Shown here: positions 14,257-21,472 of the stretch, in pieces | Numbering within the stretch: position 1 is the stretch's first letter | How the letters are laid out: each line of letters starts with the position of its first letter | Assembly (NCBI GenBank): GCA_051651625.1 | Contig: JBOFSQ010000010.1 | Coordinates: 1 to 21,472 of the forward strand | Length of the DNA: 21,472 nt | Direction: 5' to 3' | DNA from: JBOFSQ01 sp051651625 | Lineage (GTDB): Bacteria; Planctomycetota; Planctomycetia; Pirellulales; Thermoguttaceae | Position numbers and translations under genes: made by a program | Notes under the pieces: generated by a model | Databases searched by the model: none | Seen by the model: only the letters and a program-made list of their open reading frames with translations | What the model was told of the DNA's origin: nothing

Positions 14257-15908
14257 AAACACAATTTGCATCTGTTGTTGTCTGTCTCGCGCTGTTAACG
14301 TGTTTTGCGTTTGCGGACGGTACGCAGTCCGAACCGAGTAACGCAAACGCCGGCATCGCTACGCTCGATCAGGCTGTTGATCGTCGTCTGTCGGCTGATT
14401 CGTTGCAAGACTTATCCGAGGTGGCGTCGCTCGTTGAGCGTGCGCAGCGTGAAGGACTTTCGGGCGAGTATGCCAAGTTTGCGGAAGACTTGCTTGCGTC
14501 GGCGTCGCTTCAGCGTGGCACCGCGCTTGGTCGTTCGATCGTTGAGGTTTTGGATCGACTTTCGTCGCCGCCGTCTGAATGGCCCGAAGGCTGGGAAGAG
14601 CAGCGCGACATCGCCATCGCCGCGCTTCGCAAGGGACTTGCAAAACTCTCGAACGAATCTGGTGCGTGGTTCATACTCGCACAACTCTTGATGCTCCCCG
14701 GCGGCAACATCGACGAGGCCAAAGTCGCACTCGAACACGCCGTCAAAGGCGACGACGCCGAGGTGCGTTACAAGGCGTTGATCCGTCAAGCGACGCTCAC
14801 CGAAGACACAGACGAGCAAGGAAAACTACTCGACGCCGCCGAAGAAACCGCCGCCAGCGTTGGACAAGAAAACGCCGACGAAATTCTTGCCATCCGCGCG
14901 AAGTGGCTCGGTTCTGTCGGACGTTGGGACGAGGCAACGGAAGTCGTCAAAAAACTTCTCGACGTTGCCCCCGACAATTTGAAGGCGGTCGATCTGGCAA
15001 TCAACGTCTTTATCGCTGGAAAACGTTACGACGACGCACTCAACGTTGTCGCGGTGATGGAGCAGCGTATTCCGAACAACGCTGGGGTGCTGCTGATCAA
15101 GGCGTCGATTCTCGGTGCGAAAAAGACCGAGGCCGACACCGCTGCCGCACTCGCAATCTACAACAAGCTCCGCGAACAAAACCCGACCGACCCGCGTTTC
15201 TTGCTCGTTCGCGGACAGTTTCATCTCGAACACAAATCGTTCGACCTCGCCCTCAAAGACGCCGAGGCCGCACTGCGTCTCAAGAGCGATCTCGGAGAGG
15301 CGATTCTGCTCAAGTATCGCGTTTTCCTGACGCAGAAAGATTACACCGCCGCCGAAGAAGCACTCGACGCACTGTCGAAACTCGCCGACTCGTCCATCGT
15401 ACTCGAACTCGAACGCGCGACGCTCTACAATTTGTCGAAGCGTAGCCGCAAAGGACTTGAGATAGTAGACGGTCTTCTCGAAGTCACCCCAGACTTGCTC
15501 CCCGCGTTGCAGGTTAAAGGGCAGATTATGATCTCGCTTGGTCGTCACCGTGAGGCGGTTGATGTTCTCAATAAAGTCATCGAACTCGACGCCACTCAAG
15601 CGGTCGCGCTCAACAATCTTGCGTGGCTTCTCGCAACGTCTCCCGAAGACGGTGTACGCGACGGGAAGCGTGCGTTAGAACTTGCGACGAAAGCAGCGGA
15701 GATGACGAACTACAAAGAGGCGTTCATCTTGAGCACGCTTGGCGCGGCCTACGCCGAAACGGGCGACTTCGCATCGGCGATCAAGTGGTGCGACGAGTGC
15801 CTCAAACTCGCCGAAGCAGACGGCGACGACCGACTCGACGACATGCGGCGTGAACGCGAAAGTTACGAGAAAAAAGAGCCGTTCCGCGAACGTGTTGAGG
15901 AAGAGTGA
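14253..15908 (+). CDS. Secreted TPR-repeat protein
   Basis: A 551-aa protein with a signal peptide (VVVCLALLTCFAFA, cleavage near residue 21) followed by tandem TPR-like helical hairpins along most of its length: for example AWFILAQLLMLPGGNIDEAK, VGRWDEATEVVKKLLDVAPD, FIAGKRYDDALNVV, KSFDLALKDAEAAL, LGRHREAVDVLNKVIELD and TGDFASAIKWCDECLKLA. The NNLAWLLATSPEDGVRDG segment at about 450-467 is a variant that I associate with planctomycete TPR proteins. It is likely a periplasmic scaffold; partners are not evident. Its ATG overlaps the upstream stop (ATGA), indicating translational coupling with the AlbA_2 gene. The stop is immediately followed by a tandem repeat array. Confidence 0.88.
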   Translation: MKTQFASVVVCLALLTCFAFADGTQSEPSNANAGIATLDQAVDRRLSADSLQDLSEVASLVERAQREGLSGEYAKFAEDLLASASLQRGTALGRSIVEVLDRLSSPPSEWPEGWEEQRDIAIAALRKGLAKLSNESGAWFILAQLLMLPGGNIDEAKVALEHAVKGDDAEVRYKALIRQATLTEDTDEQGKLLDAAEETAASVGQENADEILAIRAKWLGSVGRWDEATEVVKKLLDVAPDNLKAVDLAINVFIAGKRYDDALNVVAVMEQRIPNNAGVLLIKASILGAKKTEADTAAALAIYNKLREQNPTDPRFLLVRGQFHLEHKSFDLALKDAEAALRLKSDLGEAILLKYRVFLTQKDYTAAEEALDALSKLADSSIVLELERATLYNLSKRSRKGLEIVDGLLEVTPDLLPALQVKGQIMISLGRHREAVDVLNKVIELDATQAVALNNLAWLLATSPEDGVRDGKRALELATKAAEMTNYKEAFILSTLGAAYAETGDFASAIKWCDECLKLAEADGDDRLDDMRRERESYEKKEPFRERVEEE

Positions 15909-16080
15909 ATCAGAACACGAAGCGTAAGCGAGTGCCAATCAGAGCGGGAAGCGTAAGCGAGCGAATCAGAACACGAAGCGTAAGCGAGTGCCAATCGGAG
16001 CGCGAAGCGTAAGCGAGTGAATCAGAACGCGAAGCGTAAGCGAGTGCCCAATCGGAACACGAAGCGTAAGCGAGTGCCCG
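15908..16080. repeat. Six-unit tandem array with GAAGCGTAAGCGAGTG core
   Basis: Units start at 15908, 15937, 15964, 15993, 16020 and 16050 and are 27-30 bp long. They alternate between an AATCAGAACACGAAGCG type and an AATCRGAGCGCGAAGCG type, so the higher-order period is about 56 bp; units 1 and 3 are identical. The array begins at the last base of the TPR gene's stop codon and ends 58 bp before hcp. It shares its core with 8285-8406. There are no unique spacers and no cas genes, so it is not CRISPR. Confidence 0.9.
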
Positions 16081-16138
16081 AAGTCGGTTTCATACGTCGT
16101 ATAGAGTTTTGCCCCCCAAATAATTCAGGAGAACCAAA

Positions 16139-17782
16139 ATGTATTGTTACCAATGTGAACAGACTTTTCAAGGCAAAGGTTGTACGAAGGTTGGCGTGTG
16201 CGGCAAAGAATCGCGCGTCGCGGACTTGCAGGACGTTCTCGTCTTCGTCGTGAAGAAACTCGGTGTGGCGGCGCACGCTGCGGCACAGGCTGGCGTCCGT
16301 GACGATGTGATTGATCGTTTCGTCGTCGATGCACTCTTCACGACTGTCACCAACGTAGACTTCGACGAAGAGAGCGTGGCGCATGTTATAATGTCGGGGA
16401 CAAAAATGCCCGACCGTCTCTCACGCATTCTGAACGGCAAGGCCAACTTCCCTCCGCCGCCGGTGGGCGATCCTGACGCATCGGTAATCGACAACCTGCT
16501 TGAGCTTGCACCGCAACACGGTCTCGCCGCGCAGAAAGAAAAGTTCGGCGACACCGTTGCCGGTTTGCAGCACCTCATCTTGTTCGGTCTCAAAGGCGCG
16601 GCGGCTTACGCACACCACGCCGCCGTTCTCGGCAAGACCGACCCCAAACTCTTCGCCGAGTTTCATGCTGTGCTCGCGTTTCTCGATTCAGAACCGACCG
16701 ATGTTGACGCACTTCTCGCTACCGCTCTGCGAGTCGGCAAGATCAACTACATCGCAATGGAAATTCTCGACGAGGCCAACAAAACAGCTTATGGCAAACC
16801 GACGCCGAAGAGCGTGCGTATCACGCCGGTTGCGGGGAAGGCGATTCTCGTTTCGGGACACGACCTCCGCGATCTCGAATCGATATTGAAGCAAACGGAA
16901 GGAAAAGGGATCAACGTCTACACTCACGGTGAGATGTTGCCGTGTCATGGTTATCCAAAACTCGCGGCGTTTCCGCACCTCGTCGGAAACTACGGCGGCG
17001 CGTGGCAAGACCAGCGGCGCGAGTTCGACGAATTTCCCGGCGCGATTGTCCTCACGACAAACTGCATCCAAAAACCGCAAGCGACTTATAACGACCGCAT
17101 CTTCACATCGGGTCTCGTGCGATTCCCCGGCGTCTCGAACATTCAAACGGAATACGACGGCACGAAAGACTGGCAACCCGTCATCGACGCCGCACTCGCC
17201 GCGCCCGGTTTCGACAAAACCGCCGACGAAAAAACGATCACCGTCGGTTTCGGTGGCGACGCGGTTTTGGGTGTTGCCGACAAAGTAATCGCGGCGGTGA
17301 AGTCGGGTGCGATCAAACACTTCTTCCTCATAGGCGGCTGCGACGGTGCGAAAACTGGACGCAACTACTACACCGACTTTGCAATGAGCGTCCCGAAAGA
17401 CAGCGTTATTCTGACGCTCGCGTGCGGCAAGTACCGTTTCAACAAAGAGTCGTTCGGCGACATCGGCGGCATTCCGCGACTCCTCGACATCGGCCAGTGT
17501 AACGACGCATTCTCGGCGATCAAGATTGCGGTTGCACTTTCTGAAGCGTTTGGTTGCGGCGTGAACGACCTGCCGCTGTCACTCGTCTTGAGTTGGTACG
17601 AGCAGAAGGCGGTCGCAATTTTGCTGACGCTACTCGAACTCGACATCCGCAACATCCGCCTCGGCCCATCGCTGCCAGCGTTTTTGACCGCCGATGCGAT
17701 AAACGTTCTCGTCGAAAAGTTCGCCATCAAACCGATTGGCAACGCCGCAGATGACCTCAATGCGTGTTTGGCGAAGAAGTGA
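16139..17782 (+). CDS. hcp: Hybrid cluster protein (hydroxylamine reductase), class I
   Basis: A 547-aa cytoplasmic Fe-S protein. The N-terminal cluster cysteines are C3, C6, C15 and C21, the C-x2-C-x8-C-x5-C spacing of Hcps from strict anaerobes, which carry a [4Fe-4S] cluster. All eight expected ligands of the hybrid Fe-S-O cluster are present: H241, E265, C309, C401 (GGCDGAK, persulfide position), C429, C454, E488 and K490. Hcp reduces nitric oxide, hydroxylamine or peroxynitrite in different organisms; the physiological role is usually nitrosative-stress defence. AGGAG lies 7 nt before the ATG (16127-16131). No hcr reductase gene is adjacent. A TATAGA at 16100-16105 may be a -10 box, but no -35 or regulator site is clear. 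Confidence 0.95.
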   Translation: MYCYQCEQTFQGKGCTKVGVCGKESRVADLQDVLVFVVKKLGVAAHAAAQAGVRDDVIDRFVVDALFTTVTNVDFDEESVAHVIMSGTKMPDRLSRILNGKANFPPPPVGDPDASVIDNLLELAPQHGLAAQKEKFGDTVAGLQHLILFGLKGAAAYAHHAAVLGKTDPKLFAEFHAVLAFLDSEPTDVDALLATALRVGKINYIAMEILDEANKTAYGKPTPKSVRITPVAGKAILVSGHDLRDLESILKQTEGKGINVYTHGEMLPCHGYPKLAAFPHLVGNYGGAWQDQRREFDEFPGAIVLTTNCIQKPQATYNDRIFTSGLVRFPGVSNIQTEYDGTKDWQPVIDAALAAPGFDKTADEKTITVGFGGDAVLGVADKVIAAVKSGAIKHFFLIGGCDGAKTGRNYYTDFAMSVPKDSVILTLACGKYRFNKESFGDIGGIPRLLDIGQCNDAFSAIKIAVALSEAFGCGVNDLPLSLVLSWYEQKAVAILLTLLELDIRNIRLGPSLPAFLTADAINVLVEKFAIKPIGNAADDLNACLAKK

Positions 17783-17819
17783 ACGCAATTTGTGTTTACG
17801 AGCAGTTCTTTTTTTCTCA

Positions 17820-17950
17820 CACAGAGGCACGGAGGCACAGAGAAGAATTTTAACGCGGAAATCGCGGAAGGACGGAAAGACGCGGAAGTTCAGCATTCCG
17901 CGTCTTCCGTTTTTCCGTGTGTTCCGCGTTCTCTCCTCCGTGCCTCTGTG
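17820..17950. repeat. Large imperfect inverted repeat of the CACAGAGGCACGGAGG type
   Basis: The outer arms CACAGAGGCACGGAGG (17820-17835) and its reverse complement (17935-17950) are perfect. The inner arms AGACGCGGAA (17878-17887) and TTCCGCGTCT (17896-17905) close an 8-nt loop. Sequence between the arms also pairs imperfectly (CGCGGAA and GACGGAAA blocks), so the whole 131 bp can fold as one long hairpin. It occupies most of the 243-bp gap between hcp and the GspF gene. It carries no frame of its own. Confidence 0.85.
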
Positions 17951-18025
17951 TCTCCGTGTGAACAAAAATGAATCGCCAATCAGCGATGCTATTTGCAATC
18001 CGTGAACGCTTAACAAAATCTCACT

Positions 18026-19237
18026 GTGCCAGACTTTACATATCGTGCGCGCAATCAAGAGGGGAAGGATGTTGAGGGGCGTCTCACGGCGAACTCGCGG
18101 CGCGAGGTGCTGGAGATGCTCGACCGCCAGTCGCTCTTCCCGATAGAAGTCGCTCCCGTCGCGGCGGTACACAAAGAGATTCGCCTCTTCGCGTCGCGTC
18201 CGTCGGACTCGCTCATCGCCGCAACTTTTCAGCAACTCGCCGACCTACTCGAAAACGGCGTCTCGATTCTCGAATCGTTCACACTGCTGGTCGAACAGAC
18301 GACGCACCCGACGTTTCGTGAAATTCTTATCGACATCCGCGACCGCGTCGCCGACGGCGAGGCACTCGATCAAGCGTTCGCGGCACACTCAAAAGTTTTC
18401 GGCGACTTGACGGTGAGTATCGTTCGCGCGGGTGCTGAAGGAGCGTTCCTCGAAGACGCCCTCCGCCGCACCTCACGTTTTTTGGAGATGCAGGCCGAAC
18501 TCAAAGGCAAAGTTTTTGGCGCGATGATCTATCCGGTCATCTTGGCAATCGTTGGACTCATCATTGTTTTCGTTTTGTTAACGTTTTTCGTCCCGAAGTT
18601 TACCGCGATTTACGACCAATCCGGCGACGGAATGGCGTTGCCGTTTCTCACGCAGACGCTTCTTTGGGCAAACGTATTCATCACGCACTACGGACTTTAC
18701 GCGGCTGGCGTTCTGGTGTTTGCGGCGATTTGGCTTCAGGGACTCGCCGTCACTCCTGCGGGGCGACGGTTTGTTGATCGCAGCAAGCTCAAAGTTCCGC
18801 TCATTGGGCCGGTGATTTTAATTTCGGCGGTTGCTCGGTTTTGTCGCATCCTCGGAACGCTTTTGGCGAACGGTGTACCGATCATCCGCGCACTTGAAAT
18901 CAGCGGCCAATCCGCCGACAACGTCGTTCTCACTCAAGCGATAGTTTCGGCGGCGAGTAACGTCAGCAGTGGCGAGTCGCTCTCGCGGCCACTCGCCGAA
19001 GCGGGGATATTTCCGAAGCGAGTGATGGCGATGATCGCGGTTGCAGAAGAGGCGAACAACCTTGAAAACGTTTTGATCAACATCGCCGACACACTCGACC
19101 GTCAAGTTTCGCAGCGACTCGACATTATGCTCCGCTTCATCGAACCGGGAATGCTGCTGGTGATGGGATGCGTCGTGTTCTACATCATCTTGGCGATGCT
19201 GCTACCGATTTTCAATATGGGGAGTGGGATCGAATGA
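18026..19237 (+). CDS. Type II secretion / type IV pilus inner-membrane protein (GspF/PilC family)
   Basis: A 403-aa platform protein that couples the assembly ATPase to pseudopilus or pilus growth in the inner membrane. It starts with GTG at 18026; the next Met is far inside the conserved N-terminus (PDFTYRARNQEGKDVEGRL). Two T2SSF domains are visible at about 65-190 (FQQLADLLENGVSILESF) and 270-392 (FCRILGTLLANGVPIIRALE). Three membrane segments lie near 165-190, 222-242 and 373-397, with the usual VPKF and LPIFNMGSGIE endings. No Shine-Dalgarno is visible. No GspD/E/G or PilB/T genes are in the window, so GspF and PilC roles cannot be separated. It is the only secretion-apparatus gene here. 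Confidence 0.92.
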   Translation: MPDFTYRARNQEGKDVEGRLTANSRREVLEMLDRQSLFPIEVAPVAAVHKEIRLFASRPSDSLIAATFQQLADLLENGVSILESFTLLVEQTTHPTFREILIDIRDRVADGEALDQAFAAHSKVFGDLTVSIVRAGAEGAFLEDALRRTSRFLEMQAELKGKVFGAMIYPVILAIVGLIIVFVLLTFFVPKFTAIYDQSGDGMALPFLTQTLLWANVFITHYGLYAAGVLVFAAIWLQGLAVTPAGRRFVDRSKLKVPLIGPVILISAVARFCRILGTLLANGVPIIRALEISGQSADNVVLTQAIVSAASNVSSGESLSRPLAEAGIFPKRVMAMIAVAEEANNLENVLINIADTLDRQVSQRLDIMLRFIEPGMLLVMGCVVFYIILAMLLPIFNMGSGIE

Positions 19238-19325
19238 GTAACCCGTTCACGATTGAATCCGACATCCGTCATTCCAACGCAGGCAGGAATCCAAATCACA
19301 CGCCCCAAGCAGACGCGATAGCGTT

Positions 19326-19542
19326 GCCCCAACGGGGCTGTAAGAGCTTAGCCGTGGGTGAGCGGAGCGAACCCACGGTACGGAACCCCAAAAATCCAGA
19401 AAGCCCCAACGGGGCGCAAGAATTGGGCCGTGTACAACGATTCTTACGCCCCGTTGGGGCTACGGATTTTGTCGTGACCGCGTACCGTGGGTTCGCGGAA
19501 TACCGCTCACCCACGGCTAAGTTCTTGTCGCCCCGTTGGGGC
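19326..19542. repeat. Nested inverted repeat built on the GCCCCAACGGGGC palindrome
   Basis: Four copies of the 13-bp palindrome lie at 19326-19338, 19403-19415, 19448-19460 and 19530-19542. The outer pair is extended by matching arms containing CTTAGCCGTGGGTGAGCGG and AACCCACGGTAC, and the inner pair by flanking CAAGAAT/ATTCTTA. The whole 217 bp is a two-level hairpin. It lies in the 346-bp gap (19238-19583) between the GspF and msrBA genes. The remainder of that gap holds TCCGTCATTCC...GGAAT near 19265-19290 and nothing else I can assign. Confidence 0.87.
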
Positions 19543-19583
19543 TAATACACACCATCGCAAACCGTCAATCAACTCAACATGCA

Positions 19584-20603
19584 ATGAATCTTACTACATC
19601 AATCTCGTTCTGCGTTATTTCTTGCCTTGTATTTGCGGTCTCTGCGTGTAACGCGGATGTGCCGACTGGTGCGAATTCTTCACAACCAACAAAGCCGATG
19701 ACAACACGTCAGCACAACTACAATCCGCTCTCCGCCGAAGAGGAATCGATCCTCGTTCACCAAGCGACGGAGCGTCCAAACACTGGAACGCTTCTCGCCA
19801 ACAAATCGAGCGGGACGTACATTTGCAAACAGTGCGATGCGCCGCTCTACGATTCGACGGCGAAGTTTGAATCACACTGCGGTTGGCCGTCGTTTGACGA
19901 CGAGATTGCAGGTGCCGTGATACGTCGTAGTGACGCAGACGGTCTTCGCACCGAGATTATTTGTGCAGCGTGCGGCGGCCACTTGGGGCACGTTTTCTTG
20001 GGCGAACACTACACGGCCAAAGAGACGCGGCACTGCGTCAACTCGCTGTCGATGAAGTTTGTTCCAGACGTAAAGCTCCGCACGGCGTACTTCGCGGCGG
20101 GGTGTTTCTGGGGGCCTGAATACTTTTTCCGCCGCGCCAAAGGTGTCGTGCAAACTCCGCCGAAAGAGTCTGCCAGCGCAAAACCGCTCTACGCGCCAAC
20201 GACCGTCGGATACATGGGCGGCACGATCCCCACGCCAACCTACAAAGACGTTTGCACCGGTTTGACTGGCCACGCCGAGACGTTGCGCGTTATCTACGAC
20301 GAAAACAAAACGTCTTATGAAGACCTCGTAAAACTGTTCTTCGAGACGCACGACTCAACGCAAGTCAACCGTCAAGGTCCCGACATCGGAACGCAATATC
20401 GTTCGGCGATTTTTTACGTTGACGACGATCAGCGCAAAGTCGCCGAGAAAATTATCAAACAGCTCAAAGCCCGCGGCGTCGCCGTCGCCACCAAACTCGA
20501 AAAGAGCACTACATTCTGGTTCGCCGAAGACTACCACCAAGTCTACTACGACAAAAAAGGGAGCGAGCCAACGTGTCACGTCTACAAACCGATTTTTGAG
20601 TGA
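19584..20603 (+). CDS. Bifunctional peptide-methionine sulfoxide reductase MsrB-MsrA, lipoprotein
   Basis: A 339-aa fusion that reduces both R- and S-methionine sulfoxide in proteins. I start at 19584, which gives a lipoprotein signal with lipobox VSAC (about residues 19-22), so it should act at the envelope. The MsrB domain comes first (about 55-162): zinc motifs CKQC and CAAC, Cys99 in HCGWPSF and catalytic Cys151 in RHCVNS. The MsrA domain follows (about 167-339): catalytic Cys174 in GCFWGPEYFF, GYMGG, TGHAE and GTQYRSAIF, with a probable resolving Cys331 near the C-terminus (PTCHVY). The B-A order differs from the better-known MsrA-MsrB fusions of neisserial PilB or streptococci. No electron donor (thioredoxin/DsbD/TlpA) is fused or adjacent. 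Confidence 0.92.
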   Translation: MNLTTSISFCVISCLVFAVSACNADVPTGANSSQPTKPMTTRQHNYNPLSAEEESILVHQATERPNTGTLLANKSSGTYICKQCDAPLYDSTAKFESHCGWPSFDDEIAGAVIRRSDADGLRTEIICAACGGHLGHVFLGEHYTAKETRHCVNSLSMKFVPDVKLRTAYFAAGCFWGPEYFFRRAKGVVQTPPKESASAKPLYAPTTVGYMGGTIPTPTYKDVCTGLTGHAETLRVIYDENKTSYEDLVKLFFETHDSTQVNRQGPDIGTQYRSAIFYVDDDQRKVAEKIIKQLKARGVAVATKLEKSTTFWFAEDYHQVYYDKKGSEPTCHVYKPIFE

Positions 20604-20608
20604 TGAGG

Positions 20609-20650
20609 CCATAGGACATATAGGTCATATAGGCCGTATAGGTCCTATGG
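20609..20650. repeat. Short ATATAGG tandem/inverted repeat between msrBA and pdxJ
   Basis: CCATAGGAC (20609-20617) and GTCCTATGG (20642-20650) form an inverted repeat enclosing further copies of the 5-7 bp TATAGG motif at roughly 9-10 bp steps. It begins 5 bp after the msrBA stop and ends 33 bp before the pdxJ start, so it lies in the intergenic part of any shared transcript. There is no T-run. Confidence 0.7.
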
Positions 20651-20682
20651 ATTTTCGCATCCAACAAAGGAACAGTGCAACC

Positions 20683-21402
20683 ATGATTGAACTAGGCGTA
20701 AACATCGATCACATTGCAACCGTGCGTGAAGCGCGGAAGACAAACGAGCCTGATCCCGTGTGGGCGGCAGCGATGGCGGAGTTGGGTGGTGCCGACGGGA
20801 TCACGGTTCACCTCCGCGAAGACCGGCGTCACATTCAAGACCGCGACGTGAAGATTCTCCGCGAGACGGTGCGATGCAAACTCAATCTTGAGATGGCACT
20901 CGACCCGTCGATTACGGCGTTTGCGTGTTCGCTGCGTCCAGATCAGGCGACGCTCGTTCCCGAACGACGCGAAGAAGTGACGACCGAAGGTGGCCTAAAC
21001 GCAGTCGCGCATCGTAGCGAAATTGTCCGTGTCGCAGGTGCGCTGCGTGAGAACGGAATCAGCGTTAGTCTCTTTCTCGACCCTGATCCGGCAGCGATAG
21101 AAGTTGCGATTGGTTTGGAAACGGTCGATGCGGTTGAACTTCACACCGGTTGTTATGCCAACGCAAAAACTTCTGCCGCACGCGACAACGAACTCCAGCG
21201 ACTCCGCGCGGCGTCGGCGATGATCGTGAGTGCGGGGAAACGTCTCCACGCGGGGCACGGTTTAACGTATCACAACGTTTTGCCAATCGCACACATTCCG
21301 CAGATGTTGGAACTCAACATCGGTCACAGCATCGTCGCCCGCGCGCTTATGGTTGGAATGACCGCCGCCGTCCGCGAGATGCGCGAGTTACTAGGCCTGT
21401 GA
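20683..21402 (+). CDS. pdxJ: Pyridoxine 5'-phosphate synthase PdxJ
   Basis: A 239-aa TIM-barrel enzyme that condenses 1-deoxy-D-xylulose 5-phosphate with 3-amino-2-oxopropyl phosphate to make pyridoxine 5'-phosphate, the last ring-forming step of DXP-dependent vitamin B6 synthesis. Start at 20683 gives the family N-terminus (IELGVNIDHIATVREAR), and AAAGGA lies 11 nt upstream (20666-20671). An in-frame upstream ATG lies inside msrBA and is not credible. Family blocks: GGADGITVHLREDRRHI, LNLEMA, ATLVPERREEVTTEGG, AVELHTGCYA, LHAGHGLTYHNV and ELNIGHSIVARAL. The length equals the usual 235-245 aa. PdxA and the rest of the pathway are not nearby. Confidence 0.96.
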   Translation: MIELGVNIDHIATVREARKTNEPDPVWAAAMAELGGADGITVHLREDRRHIQDRDVKILRETVRCKLNLEMALDPSITAFACSLRPDQATLVPERREEVTTEGGLNAVAHRSEIVRVAGALRENGISVSLFLDPDPAAIEVAIGLETVDAVELHTGCYANAKTSAARDNELQRLRAASAMIVSAGKRLHAGHGLTYHNVLPIAHIPQMLELNIGHSIVARALMVGMTAAVREMRELLGL

Positions 21403-21414
21403 AAATTGCACACA

Positions 21415-21472
21415 CACAGCGGTTCGGCATAGCCGAACCCTCCCATGCGGCGTATGGCTGGAGGGTTCGGCT
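21415..21472. repeat. Second copy of the nested GGTTCGGC element, cut by window end
   Basis: CACAGCGGTTCGGC onwards matches the element at 1437-1575 in inverted orientation: the GGTTCGGC-ATA-GCCGAACC hairpin (21421-21439), the core GCGGCGTATG (reverse complement of CATACGCCGC), then GAGGGTTCGGCT, which runs off the edge. It starts about 12 bp after the pdxJ stop. The central spacer is shorter than in the first copy. Confidence 0.8.

Noticed and set aside
15908..16080. Possible CRISPR array
   Set aside because: The units are contiguous with no unique spacers, their lengths vary, and no cas gene is present.
16017..16253. Open frame encoding repeated KRKRVP peptides (also at 8304-8507)
   Set aside because: The peptide is just the translation of the GAAGCGTAAGCGAGTG repeat; the frame runs into hcp out of phase and has no ribosome-binding site.
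19234..19545. Open frame overlapping the GspF stop by ATGA, 103 codons
   Set aside because: Almost all of it is the nested GCCCCAACGGGGC repeat; the peptide has no recognisable domain, so the overlap is probably chance.

Overview
The window is a compact bacterial chromosome segment with 16 protein-coding genes and no recognisable rRNA or tRNA. Base composition and codon style look even throughout, and I see no integrase, transposase or phage gene. Several things point to a planctomycete (Pirellulales-like), probably from an anoxic habitat: secreted plant-polysaccharide hydrolases, a TPR protein with the NNLAWLLAT-type C-terminus common in planctomycetes, few Shine-Dalgarno sequences, many families of short palindromic intergenic repeats, and an anaerobe-type hybrid cluster protein. 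The taxonomic call is inference, not proof.

Layout. All eight genes from 142 to 11473 are on the minus strand and all eight from 11700 to 21402 are on the plus strand, diverging from a 226-bp region (11474-11699) that carries a near-consensus promoter. Left side, in transcription order from the divergence point: a membrane-anchored PstS-like phosphate-binding protein, a DUF4912 protein with a Rho-N/SAP-like N-terminus, an orphan LsrF thiolase, a secreted GH2 glycosidase, a HigA-type antitoxin, a minimal (MNT) nucleotidyltransferase, a sodium:solute symporter and a secreted GH10 xylanase. The GH2, symporter and GH10 genes suggest hemicellulose breakdown outside the cytoplasm and sugar uptake. 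The HigA/MNT pair sits in front of the symporter without either expected toxin.

Right side: a conserved-looking 107-aa protein of unknown function, then a tight run of rsmG (16S rRNA m7G527 methyltransferase), an AlbA_2/Schlafen-type ATP-binding protein and a secreted TPR protein (15-bp gap, then a 4-bp ATGA overlap). Next are hcp (NO/hydroxylamine/peroxynitrite stress), a GspF/PilC inner-membrane protein without other secretion genes, an MsrB-MsrA fusion lipoprotein (methionine sulfoxide repair in the envelope), and pdxJ (pyridoxine 5'-phosphate synthase). Hcp and MsrBA suggest that nitrosative and oxidative stress matter to this organism.

Nearly every intergenic gap over 150 bp holds palindromic or tandem repeats. 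At least seven families are visible. One (4341-4593) has four copies whose stems differ but keep base pairing, which is direct evidence for selection on a folded form. Another is a nested inverted repeat at 1437-1575 with a second, inverted copy running off the right end of the window.
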